From NCBI GenBank assembly GCA_020850025.1, contig JADZFI010000174.1:1-10020 (forward strand): 10,020 nt of DNA. Reading direction: 5' to 3'. A program made the translations under genes and the position numbers. The stretch comes from Saprospiraceae bacterium. Its GTDB lineage: Bacteria; Bacteroidota; Bacteroidia; Chitinophagales; Saprospiraceae. Positions 1 to 7,002 of the stretch are shown piece by piece (within the stretch, counting starts at the first letter, position 1; every line of letters begins with the position of its first letter). The notes below the pieces were generated by a model. That model worked only from the letters and a program-made list of their open reading frames with translations. It was not told where the DNA came from and made no database searches.

Positions 1-124
1 ATGTTTTCGGGGCGCTGCCCCTCTGCCTCTTAATTCATTTTATGGCTACAAATGTTTTCGGGGCGCTGCCCCTCTGCCTCTTAATTCATTTTATGGCTAC
101 AAATGTTTTCGGGGCGCTGCCCCT
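1..124. repeat. 51-bp tandem direct repeat array (about 2.4 copies)
   Basis: Copies begin at 1, 52 and 103. The first two are identical over all 51 bases; the third matches for 22 bases (to 124) and then leaves the pattern. Each copy carries the hairpin GGGGC-GCT-GCCCC (9-21, 60-72, 111-123). In the last copy the preceding CTACA (97-101) can also pair with TGTAG (124-128), giving a longer bulged hairpin that the first two copies cannot form. The array starts at base 1, so more copies may lie to the left. Units abut with no unique spacers, so it is not a CRISPR. In-frame stops in each unit argue against coding. It resembles REP-like dispersed intergenic elements, but that is a resemblance only. 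Confidence 0.93.
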
Positions 125-140
125 GTAGGGTTTATAAAGC

Positions 141-180
141 TAAAAAGCGGCGCCCTCCCACAGGAAAGCGCCGCTTTTTA
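141..180. terminator. Bidirectional intrinsic terminator downstream of the efflux operon
   Basis: A perfect 13-bp inverted repeat (141-153 with 168-180) encloses a 14-base loop. The stem has a GC-rich core (GCGGCGC/GCGCCGC) flanked by five A on one side and five T on the other, so an RNA from either strand ends in a U-tract. It lies about 120 bases past the stop codon of the RND pump gene and is the natural end point for that minus-strand operon. It would also stop plus-strand transcripts coming from the repeat array. Confidence 0.85.
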
Positions 181-249
181 TTTATTTGAAAGGCTATGTG
201 AGACCTGGACGGGGCGGAGGTTAACGTTCATTGTTTTTCCACCATCGCG

Positions 250-268
250 CCCGGAACAGAGTTCCGGG
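250..268. other. Small perfect hairpin in the 3' untranslated region of the pump gene
   Basis: An 8-bp perfect stem (250-257 with 261-268, CCCGGAAC/GTTCCGGG) closes on a three-base loop AGA. No T-run follows on either strand, so it is unlikely to terminate transcription by itself. It lies between the RND stop codon and the strong terminator and could protect the mRNA 3' end. That function is inferred from position only. Confidence 0.45.
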
Positions 269-272
269 GTAC

Positions 273-325
273 ACAGTCCATCGACCAACAGTCCATCGTC
301 TACATATCCGTCGTCCACCAGTTTT
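273..325. repeat. Short degenerate direct repeats reaching into the end of the pump gene
   Basis: ACAGTCCATCG occurs at 273-283 and again at 288-298, 15 bases apart. Related degenerate words (TCGACCA, TCCGTCGTCCACCA) continue to about 322. The repeat runs through the stop codon of the RND gene at 300-302, so the last few codons (Trp-Trp-Thr-Thr-Asp-Met) are made partly of repeat-like sequence. This looks like a simple-sequence expansion abutting a gene end. Confidence 0.5.
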
Positions 326-3300
326 TCAGCTTCCAGCCCAACAGGTACATGACCGGCAGGATGACCAGCGTTACAAACGTAGCAAAGCTCAGACCGAAGA
401 TGATGGTCCATGACAGCGGGCCCCAGAAGGCTACGGAGTCGCCGCCGAGGTAGATCTTCGGATCGCCGGTAGCGAAGAGGCTGTAGAAGTCAATATTGAA
501 GCCTACGGCCAGCGGGATCAGACCCAAAATGGCAGCTGTAGCGGTGAGCAATACCGGCGTCATACGGATTCGGCCGGCTTCCACAATGGCCTCGCGCACC
601 TGGGTGCCGCGCTCGCGCAGGATGTCGGTGTATTCCACCAGCAGGATCCCGTTTCGCACCACAATACCTGCCAGGGCCACGATACCTACCATCGACATGA
701 TCACACTGAAGTCCATGCCCGTGATGGCCATGCCCAGCAATACCCCGATGATACTGAACACTACCTCGGTCATGATGATGATGGTCTTGCCGATGGAGTT
801 GAACTGGGTAATGAGGATGATCAGGATGATGAACAGGGATATGATCAGTGCATTGCCCAGGAACCCAAAGGCATCGGCCATTTCAGCGTCCTCACCGGCG
901 AAACCTACAGTTACGCCTTCAGTTTGGGGCCAGTTGGCAATGGCGGCCTTAACGGCGTTGACCACCTCGGTCTGGCTCGGCTGATATTCGGAGGTAATGT
1001 TGGACGAAATGGTTACGATACGCGACTGGTCCAGCCTGCGGATACCGCCGTAGGTGGTGGTGTATTTCACCTCAGCCAGCGAAGCCATGGGCACCGAGCG
1101 CAGTACGCCACCCATGTTCATGTCGCGGAACGTGATGTTGAGATTTTCTACGGCATTGATGTTGGCGCGCTGCTCTTCTTTGAGTCGGATGTTCACCGGA
1201 ATCTCGTCTTCGCCATCTTTGAATTTGGTGGCTTCTTTGCCCAGAATGGCCGTACGGAACTCAGAGCCGATCTGCGCGGTGGAAATACCCTCGCGGTTGG
1301 CACGGTCGCGGTCAATCTGGATGTTGATTTCCGGCTTGGACACCACCAAATCCGAGCGCAGTTCTTCCACACCGGGGATATTGAGGGAATCGAGGTAACG
1401 TTTTACGGCAGAAGATACCTTCACCAGTTGGTTGAAATCGTCGCCGCGTATTTCCACGGAGATCGGTTTGGGTGTAGGCGGACCGCCTTGCTCCTGATCT
1501 ACCACGATCTCGGCTCCGGGGATCACTCCTTTGGTAGCTTCCCGAATCTTATCCATGTAAGCTTTTGTGCTCACGCCGTTGCGCTGGGAGAACTCCACAA
1601 ACGCCACACCCACTTTACCCTTGTTGGAGGTAGCGGCCCGGTCGAACTGGTCTTCCGAGGCGCCCAGGGCCACGTTGGATATGATGGATTCCACAATGGG
1701 GTTGTCTTTACCCAATACTTCCACCACCTTGCCTTCCATTACCCGTGTAAGGGAGTCGGTCACGTTCACATCCGTACCCACTGGGAGGGTGAGGTACACA
1801 TAGATGAAGTTCGGCTCGGCTTTGGGGAAGAGTACGATGTTGCGTTTGCCGGAGGCAAACATGCCCAGCGAAATGATGAAAAGGGCTACTACGCTGCCCA
1901 TCATCAGCCAGGGGCGGTTGAGGGCCATGTTGAGGAAACGCGCGTAGGCATTCTGCACTGACGGCCATCCTTTGTCCTGGAACCATTTCACCACACCGGC
2001 CAGCACGAAGCGATAGAACGCAACAAATGCGGCGATGAATAGCAGCAGGTTGCCCATAAAGAAATTGCTATTGGCATAGAAATACACCATAGACAAGCCG
2101 AAAATGGCATATCCGAACATGGCGCGGCGGCGTTTTTTGGCAGGAGGCATCTCCCGTCCTTCACGCTTGGCATCGCCCATGAACCACACGGCAAACACCG
2201 GGTTGATGATGTAAGCCACCAACAGCGAGGCCGTCAGGGTAATGATCACCGTTACCGGCAGGTAGTGCATGAACTTACCGAAGATACCGCCCCAGAATAC
2301 CAGCGGGAAGAAAGGCGCCAGGGTGGTGATGGTGCCGGAAAGTACCGGCATGAACACCTCGCCGGTGGCCTTTTTAGCTGCCTGTACAATGGTCAGGCTC
2401 TTGTCTTCGTGGTATATACGGTGAGTGTTTTCCACCACCACAATGGCGTCGTCTACCACAATACCGAGGGCCAGCAGGAACGCGAACAGCACAATGAAGT
2501 TGAGCGTGAACCCGAGACTTGGCAGCACCATAAAGGCCAGAGCCATGGACAGCGGAACCGACAAGGCCACGAAAATAGCGTCGGTGGCGCCCATGAAGAA
2601 CATCAACACCAGGGTCACCAGGATGAAACCGATGATGATGGTGTTGATAAGATCGTGCAGGGTAACGCGGGTGGCCCGGCTCTGGTCGCCGGTGATGGTT
2701 ACTTCCAGGTTGGCCGGGAATTCGTTGGCTTTCATCTCAGCCACCACTTCCTTGATTTTGTCGGAAGCATCAATGAGGTTTTCGCCGGTGCGTTTGATCA
2801 CGTTCAGGGAGATAACGTTGCGGCCATTGAGGCGGCTGAAGCTCTCCTGTTCTTTGTGGCCCATGCGCACTTCGGCAATATCTTTCAGGTAAAGCTGTGC
2901 GCCCGACTGCGATGAAACGAGGATGTTTTTGATCTGCTCTACATTCTGGAAGTCGCCACGAATAGAAACCGAGCGGGTCATGCCGTCCACATCCACGTTA
3001 CCTGCCGAGATGGTCATGTTTTCATAGGCCAGGGCAGTTTCAATATCGCGGAAGGTGAGGCTGGCTGCGGCCATCTTGTATTTGTCTACATCCACCTGGA
3101 TTTCCTTTTCCAGAGCGCCCACCAGATCGACGCGAGTGATCTCGCGCATCTCCTCAATCCGGTCTTTCAGCGCGTCGGCATAGTCCTTGAGCTTGTCGAG
3201 ACTGAAATCGCCGGCCACGTTCACGTTCATGATCGGGATTTCGGAGACATCGAATTCCGTAATGGTGGGGTCGGCCGGCAAATCGGTGGGCAGATCGCGC

Positions 3301-3656
3301 ATGGCTTTGTCCACGGCGTCTTTCACTTTTTGCTTGCAAAGGGGTACATCCAGGTTCGTGTTGAACTCCACGATGACGTTGGAGAAGTCCTGTACAGAGT
3401 TGGAGGATACCTTTTTTACGCCACTGATGCCCTTGAGTTGTTTTTCAATGGGTTTGGTGACGAGTTGCTCCATATCGCTCGGGCTGGCGCCGGGATAGAT
3501 GGTGGAGACGAATATGGTGGGTACCACCACGTCGGGGAACTGCTCTTTGGGGAGCGCATTGTACGACATGATGCCTGCCAGCGTAATGAGCACCGTGATG
3601 ATGAAAATCGAGGTGCTATTGTCGATAGACCAACTGGTGGGTTTGAATTCTTTCAT
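300..3656 (-). CDS. RND-family efflux pump, inner-membrane permease (AcrB/HAE-type)
   Basis: This is the inner-membrane, proton-driven pump of a tripartite exporter, 1118 residues from the ATG at 3656. A TTG 36 bases upstream keeps the frame open, but the ATG places MKEFKPTSWS directly before the first membrane helix and is preferred. The family layout is complete: TM1 at about 17-33, a first periplasmic porter region, TM2-6 at about 335-490, a second porter region at about 605-925, and TM8-12 after that. The proton-relay acidic pair sits in GIVVDDAIVVVEN (Asp402, Asp403). In the partner helix GIVVRNGILLVEY, Arg1001 occupies the position of AcrB Lys940. The carboxy end has an extended loop before the last helix (GDPKIYLGGDSVAFWGPLSW). 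The linker between the two halves carries two extra hydrophobic segments (about 513-528 and 534-556). The matching adaptor and outer-membrane channel lie upstream in the operon, but a toxin-antitoxin module separates this gene from the adaptor. The substrate cannot be told from sequence. A CusA-type metal pump is less likely because no metal-binding Met cluster is evident. Confidence 0.95.
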   Translation of the reverse strand: MKEFKPTSWSIDNSTSIFIITVLITLAGIMSYNALPKEQFPDVVVPTIFVSTIYPGASPSDMEQLVTKPIEKQLKGISGVKKVSSNSVQDFSNVIVEFNTNLDVPLCKQKVKDAVDKAMRDLPTDLPADPTITEFDVSEIPIMNVNVAGDFSLDKLKDYADALKDRIEEMREITRVDLVGALEKEIQVDVDKYKMAAASLTFRDIETALAYENMTISAGNVDVDGMTRSVSIRGDFQNVEQIKNILVSSQSGAQLYLKDIAEVRMGHKEQESFSRLNGRNVISLNVIKRTGENLIDASDKIKEVVAEMKANEFPANLEVTITGDQSRATRVTLHDLINTIIIGFILVTLVLMFFMGATDAIFVALSVPLSMALAFMVLPSLGFTLNFIVLFAFLLALGIVVDDAIVVVENTHRIYHEDKSLTIVQAAKKATGEVFMPVLSGTITTLAPFFPLVFWGGIFGKFMHYLPVTVIITLTASLLVAYIINPVFAVWFMGDAKREGREMPPAKKRRRAMFGYAIFGLSMVYFYANSNFFMGNLLLFIAAFVAFYRFVLAGVVKWFQDKGWPSVQNAYARFLNMALNRPWLMMGSVVALFIISLGMFASGKRNIVLFPKAEPNFIYVYLTLPVGTDVNVTDSLTRVMEGKVVEVLGKDNPIVESIISNVALGASEDQFDRAATSNKGKVGVAFVEFSQRNGVSTKAYMDKIREATKGVIPGAEIVVDQEQGGPPTPKPISVEIRGDDFNQLVKVSSAVKRYLDSLNIPGVEELRSDLVVSKPEINIQIDRDRANREGISTAQIGSEFRTAILGKEATKFKDGEDEIPVNIRLKEEQRANINAVENLNITFRDMNMGGVLRSVPMASLAEVKYTTTYGGIRRLDQSRIVTISSNITSEYQPSQTEVVNAVKAAIANWPQTEGVTVGFAGEDAEMADAFGFLGNALIISLFIILIILITQFNSIGKTIIIMTEVVFSIIGVLLGMAITGMDFSVIMSMVGIVALAGIVVRNGILLVEYTDILRERGTQVREAIVEAGRIRMTPVLLTATAAILGLIPLAVGFNIDFYSLFATGDPKIYLGGDSVAFWGPLSWTIIFGLSFATFVTLVILPVMYLLGWKLKNWWTTDM

Positions 3657-3696
3657 GATTGATAGTTCGAATTTCTGAAGAGGGTTTTTCAAACGG

Positions 3697-3724
3697 TTGT
3701 GTAAAAGCCTGCGGTTTTACACAA
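3697..3724. promoter_or_regulatory. Perfect palindrome, candidate operator of the toxin-antitoxin module
   Basis: TTGTGTAAAA (3697-3706) and TTTTACACAA (3715-3724) are perfect inverted repeats separated by eight bases. The site ends seven bases before a TAnnTTTG box and 31 bases before the antitoxin ATG, which is where type II antitoxins usually bind to repress their own operon. It also lies 40 bases upstream of the RND start on the other strand, so a bound repressor could affect both directions. No T-tract follows, so it is unlikely to be a terminator. Operator function is inferred. Confidence 0.6.
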
Positions 3725-3730
3725 AAGGAT

Positions 3731-3738
3731 TATATTTG
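3731..3738 (+). promoter_or_regulatory. Bacteroidota-type -7 box for the toxin-antitoxin genes
   Basis: TATATTTG matches TAnnTTTG exactly and lies 17 bases before the antitoxin ATG, giving a predicted 5' leader of about a dozen bases. No convincing TTTG -33 box is visible at the usual distance; the right arm of the palindrome occupies that space instead. This suggests that repressor and polymerase would compete for the same stretch. Confidence 0.6.
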
Positions 3739-3755
3739 TGAAAACTTAACAGCAA

Positions 3756-3974
3756 ATGGGTGTTATTCATGTCCAAATAGAAGTCCTTAATGAAGAGGCC
3801 ATGGCCATTCTGGAACAACTGGAGCGGTTGAATCTGATTAAGATGGTGGAGCAAAGTGGTGCCCGAAATCGAAAAAAGAAAAACTGGATTGGAGTCATCT
3901 CTAAAGAAACGGGTCAAAAAATGTTGGAGCATGTTGAAACCTCGCGTAATGAATGGGAACGAAATATTTATTAG
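3756..3974 (+). CDS. Putative antitoxin paired with a PIN-domain toxin
   Basis: This is a 72-residue protein of no family I can name with confidence. It begins GVIHVQIEVLNEEAMAIL, a short beta-strand-like stretch followed by a predicted helix. A basic middle follows (ARNRKKKNWIG), then a charged carboxy end, TSRNEWERNIY. The size, the position directly upstream of a PIN toxin, and the 22-base overlap with it make an antitoxin role likely: it would bind and silence the toxin and repress the pair through the palindrome upstream. No clear AbrB, Phd or ribbon-helix-helix pattern is visible, so the DNA-binding mode is open. The ATG at 3756 is the first in frame after the promoter. The gene is AT-rich compared with the efflux genes on both sides. 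Confidence 0.75.
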   Translation: MGVIHVQIEVLNEEAMAILEQLERLNLIKMVEQSGARNRKKKNWIGVISKETGQKMLEHVETSRNEWERNIY

Positions 3975-4342
3975 ACAGCAATACCGTCATTTATCTGCTT
4001 AGCAATTTCCTCCCGGAGACAACTTCCCAGAAAATACAATCCATCATTGATACGGACGACTATTTTCTTTCTGTTATTACTAGGATGGAAGTACTGGGCT
4101 TCAACGGTGATTCAAATGAGATGGAACTGGCTAATGAGTTTATAACAGACTCCATAGTCATTGGACTGGAGGAGGCGATTATTCTCCGAACGATCACTTT
4201 ACGCAAGCAACAAAAAATCAAACTTCCAGACGCGATCATTGCGGCCACAGCTTTAGTTCACCATCTAACCCTGGTTACGAGAAACATCGAGGATTTTAAA
4301 AGTATCCCCGGATTAACCATGGTAGACCCAATTGAGCTGTAA
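3953..4342 (+). CDS. PIN-domain ribonuclease toxin, VapC-like
   Basis: This is a 129-residue single PIN domain, the usual VapC length. The four acidic positions expected to hold the catalytic metal are present: Asp8 in YLLDSNTVIY, Glu46 in ITRMEVLGF, Asp93 in KLPDAIIAATA and Asp114 in LVTRNIEDF. The final stretch (FKSIPGLTMVDP) is also typical. Family members are Mg-dependent ribonucleases that cut tRNA or rRNA and halt translation when free of antitoxin. The intact residues suggest an active enzyme. The ATG at 3953 lies inside the end of the antitoxin gene in another frame, which suggests translational coupling. The stop codon is five bases from the stop codon of the convergent adaptor gene, with no terminator between. 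Hand counts on two 60-base stretches give about 38% and 43% GC, against about 63% in one 60-base stretch of the pump gene, consistent with recent acquisition. The RNA target is unknown. Confidence 0.9.
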   Translation: MGTKYLLDSNTVIYLLSNFLPETTSQKIQSIIDTDDYFLSVITRMEVLGFNGDSNEMELANEFITDSIVIGLEEAIILRTITLRKQQKIKLPDAIIAATALVHHLTLVTRNIEDFKSIPGLTMVDPIEL

Positions 4343-4347
4343 TCCGC

Positions 4348-5469
4348 TTAAAAAACCACCGCTTCCCCGTTGTTTACATCCTGGAAACCGGTTGAAATTA
4401 CCCAGTCGCCCTTTTTCAGGCCGCTGAGGATTTCTACCTGTCCGTTGTAATTCTGGCCTTGCTTCACGTTTACCTTCCGGGCAGTACCCTCTTTTTCACC
4501 GGTTTTTTCCACGGTCATCACAAAATCGCCGTCTTCGGCTGTTTGGATGAGGTTAACCGGGATAGCGATGGCGTTGGCGCTCTGGTAATCTACAATTTTC
4601 AGCACGGCCACCTGATTGGCGCTGTAACCACCGCCCGGCAAAGCACATTCCACTACAAACGTGCGGGTCATCGGGTTGATGCTTTTGCTCACATAGGTGA
4701 TGCGGGTGGTAATTTCCTTGCCCAGATCGGGGAAGAACACCTGTACCGGATCGCCTTTGCGCACTTTGGCGGCATAGGCTTCCGTAACGTTACCTACAAT
4801 TTTCAGGTTGGTGAGGTTCAGGATGTTGCAAAGGGGCATACCCGGGGCAATGGCCTGGCCTTGTTTCAGCATGACCATATCTACCGTGCCGGTTTGTGGC
4901 GCGTAGATTTTAGTCATGCTCCATTGTTCCTTGATCGTTGCAATGCTGCGCTCCAGGCTTTCTTTGCCGTTTTTCGCCTGAATAAAGGCTACTTCGGTGC
5001 CAATTTTCTGGTCCCAGAGGCTTTTTTGACGATTGTAGATATCAGTGGCGGTTACGAGCTGACCTTCCAGTTCGGCCAGGCTTTTCACCATAACGGCATC
5101 GTCAATTTCAGCCAGCAGCTGACCTTTTTTCACGTTATCGCCGTTTTTCACCAGCACTCGTTTAAGCGAGCCCGGCATTTTGGCAGTAGCCATCACGCTT
5201 TCTTCTGCATCTACCTTGCCTTGCAGGTCGATGTAGTGGCGGAAAGTGGCGGTGCTAAGTTGTGCAAGGCCAACGATTTTCACCTTTTTAGCTGCCGGGT
5301 TTCCGGTGTTTGCCTGTTTTTCCAGTTCGGCGATTTGGGTTTCCAGTTTGGATTTTTGGTCTCTAAGGGCGGCCAGTTCAGCGGCCGGATCTTTGGAGCC
5401 GCCACCGCCACATGCGGCGAGGGTAGCAGCAGCCAGGGCAAGGATGGAGAAGAACGCTTTATTTTTCAT
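4348..5469 (-). CDS. Efflux periplasmic adaptor lipoprotein (membrane fusion protein, HlyD/AcrA type)
   Basis: This 373-residue protein joins the RND pump to the outer-membrane channel. The ATG at 5469 was chosen because it gives a lipoprotein signal, MKNKAFFSILALAAATLAAC, with the lipidated Cys at residue 20; an upstream in-frame start would bury this signal. A short coiled coil follows the lipid anchor (about 29-53). Next come the first half of the lipoyl-like domain (about 80-110, SLKRVLVKNGDNVKKGQLLAEID), a helical hairpin (about 112-165), the second lipoyl half (IYAPQTGTVDMVMLKQGQ), a beta-barrel domain and a membrane-proximal domain ending GLKKGDWVISTGFQDVNNG. The lipid anchor would hold it in the inner membrane. 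It is 64 bases downstream of the channel gene in the same operon. It would normally be followed closely by the pump gene but is separated from it by 691 bases holding the toxin-antitoxin pair. Confidence 0.95.
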   Translation of the reverse strand: MKNKAFFSILALAAATLAACGGGGSKDPAAELAALRDQKSKLETQIAELEKQANTGNPAAKKVKIVGLAQLSTATFRHYIDLQGKVDAEESVMATAKMPGSLKRVLVKNGDNVKKGQLLAEIDDAVMVKSLAELEGQLVTATDIYNRQKSLWDQKIGTEVAFIQAKNGKESLERSIATIKEQWSMTKIYAPQTGTVDMVMLKQGQAIAPGMPLCNILNLTNLKIVGNVTEAYAAKVRKGDPVQVFFPDLGKEITTRITYVSKSINPMTRTFVVECALPGGGYSANQVAVLKIVDYQSANAIAIPVNLIQTAEDGDFVMTVEKTGEKEGTARKVNVKQGQNYNGQVEILSGLKKGDWVISTGFQDVNNGEAVVF

Positions 5470-5533
5470 GTTGTATGTAGTTTGTGACTTCCAGCGCATG
5501 AGTGCTGATATGGAGTATTTTGAGTGTTTGAAA

Positions 5534-6970
5534 CTACTGCCCAAGCGCCTTGCGAATCGCAATTTTGGATGTGAGCAGATCGTACTGTGCCTGAAGCAAT
5601 CCCTGCTGGGCGCTGTATAAACCGGATTCGGCCTGAGTGATCTCGAAGCTGGAGCCTACGCCGGCGCGGTACTTGGTTTGGGTGGTATCGTAGATTTTCT
5701 GGGCGAGGGCCACGTTTTTCTCCTGGCTGGCTACGCGTTCCTGGGCATTGAGGTACTGCTTGCGGGCAGCGTCAAGCTCGAGCGTGAAGGCGTTTTCCAA
5801 CATTCCTTTCTGGATATCCACGGTTTGCGCGGAGATCAGGGCGCGCTCGCGTTTGGCTTTTGAGCCTCCGCCATCATAGATCGGAATGCTCACGGAAAGC
5901 CCGGCCACTGCTGAGGAGATGTAGAACCATTTATCGAATCCATCCGAATCGCTGGCGCCGAATCCGCCCTGATAGCTGGGCTGCCATTGCATAAAGCCTG
6001 CCACCGTGGGCATCCAGGGTTTCCGGTAAAGGTCAACCTGAAGGTAATTGAGCTCTCGGCCTTTGAGCAACAGGAGGTATTCCGGACGCGACATGAAGTT
6101 GACTTGCGACTCCATATCCACCGTTTCCGAGGCGGCTAAAAGGGCGCCGGTGTTGTCGGAAAGGGTAATGCCTTCGCCAATGGGCATGCCCATGTTGAAT
6201 TTGAGGGCGTTGATCACGATTTCCTGCTGACGTGCCAGGTTGCCGCGCTCACTGCGCAGGGTAGAGAGGGAAAGCTCCAGACGATCCACATCCAGTTGTT
6301 CGGCAAAACCTGCCTGGTTGATCGCCTTGGTGTCGTTCATCAGCTTTTCCAGATTTCCGATGTTTTTGTCGAGGATCGTCAGGTTGTCGGAAATCAGCAG
6401 GGCCGGCAGGTAGGCGTCGGTAACCTGATTGCGCACCGTTTGCCGCGTAACGGCCAGTTGTTGTTCCACGTACTGGCGGTAGTATTTGGCTGCCCGCAGT
6501 CCGATCAGGTAGGAATTATTGAACACCAACTGGTTGAGCGAAACATTTCCAGAAACGCTGTGTACCGGGTTGAAAAAGATCTTCGAGTCCGGGTCGGAGG
6601 CGAAAATGCCGCCAAAAACGGTGTTCAGCTCGCTCACCTGGCTGGAGGAAAAGCTGGTGAGTACCGGACTAAGATCCACTGCGCCGCCGCCGAATCCGAG
6701 AGCGCTGCTGGGCAAGCCGCCGCGCTGGATGAATCCTGAATAGGTAGCACCCGCAGAGATTTGTGGAAGCCCGGTGGAGAGATTTTCCTTCACCCGCCAG
6801 TCGGCATCTTTAATTTGAAGTTGTGCCGCCTTGATGTCGGGGTGGTTTTCCAGGGCGTACCGGATGCAATCGTCAAGGCTCATGGCCTGACTGCTTTGTG
6901 CCCGCACGCCCGAGCCGATTATCAGCAGCCCGACGAGCAGGGCGAGTTTTTGTGCATATTGATGGAGCAT
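5534..6970 (-). CDS. TolC-family outer membrane efflux channel
   Basis: This 478-residue protein is the outer-membrane exit duct of the tripartite pump. The ATG at 6970 gives a clean Sec signal peptide (hydrophobic LALLVGLLIIGSGVRA, cleavage near residue 24). A TTG 36 bases upstream is also in frame but adds a polar leader and is rejected. Two outer-membrane-efflux-protein repeats are visible. The first starts at MSLDDCIRYALENHPDIKAA, with long helices through the middle. The second starts near the Gly-rich stretch IPIYDGGGSKAKRERA and ends in long helices with GVGSSFEITQAESGLYSAQQ. A Gly/Ser-rich segment at about 70-130 probably belongs to the outer-membrane barrel. No lipobox Cys is present, unlike OprM-type channels. 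It lies 32 bases downstream of the tetR gene. Confidence 0.94.
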   Translation of the reverse strand: MLHQYAQKLALLVGLLIIGSGVRAQSSQAMSLDDCIRYALENHPDIKAAQLQIKDADWRVKENLSTGLPQISAGATYSGFIQRGGLPSSALGFGGGAVDLSPVLTSFSSSQVSELNTVFGGIFASDPDSKIFFNPVHSVSGNVSLNQLVFNNSYLIGLRAAKYYRQYVEQQLAVTRQTVRNQVTDAYLPALLISDNLTILDKNIGNLEKLMNDTKAINQAGFAEQLDVDRLELSLSTLRSERGNLARQQEIVINALKFNMGMPIGEGITLSDNTGALLAASETVDMESQVNFMSRPEYLLLLKGRELNYLQVDLYRKPWMPTVAGFMQWQPSYQGGFGASDSDGFDKWFYISSAVAGLSVSIPIYDGGGSKAKRERALISAQTVDIQKGMLENAFTLELDAARKQYLNAQERVASQEKNVALAQKIYDTTQTKYRAGVGSSFEITQAESGLYSAQQGLLQAQYDLLTSKIAIRKALGQ

Positions 6971-7002
6971 GACTAAAGGGAATCGTTGTGGTTCGTGATG
7001 GA

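Noticed and set aside
1..124. CRISPR array
   Set aside because: The repeat units abut directly with no variable spacers, and no cas-like gene is present in the window.
178..411. Minus-strand frame with VDDG-like repeats
   Set aside because: It overlaps the end of the RND gene in another frame and is generated by the degenerate short repeat. No initiation signal supports it.
924..1961. A 345-codon plus-strand open frame opposite the RND gene
   Set aside because: It is fully antisense to a clearly conserved pump gene, its translation is rich in His and Gly with no family pattern, and it has no promoter. It is a shadow of the codon bias on the other strand.
3657..3692. Upstream TTG start for the pump, adding 12 residues
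   Set aside because: The ATG at 3656 gives the family-typical short polar stretch before TM1, and the extension has no supporting signal. The same reasoning was used for the TTG starts before the TolC-type and EamA genes.
3657..4347. Transposon or insertion sequence carrying the toxin-antitoxin pair
   Set aside because: I found no transposase, no terminal inverted repeats flanking the pair and no obvious target-site duplication. The palindrome at 3697-3724 lies on one side only.
4459..5487. A 342-codon plus-strand open frame opposite the adaptor gene
   Set aside because: The composition (many Phe and His) is typical of the reverse complement of a real gene. It resembles no family, and the minus-strand adaptor has clear domains.
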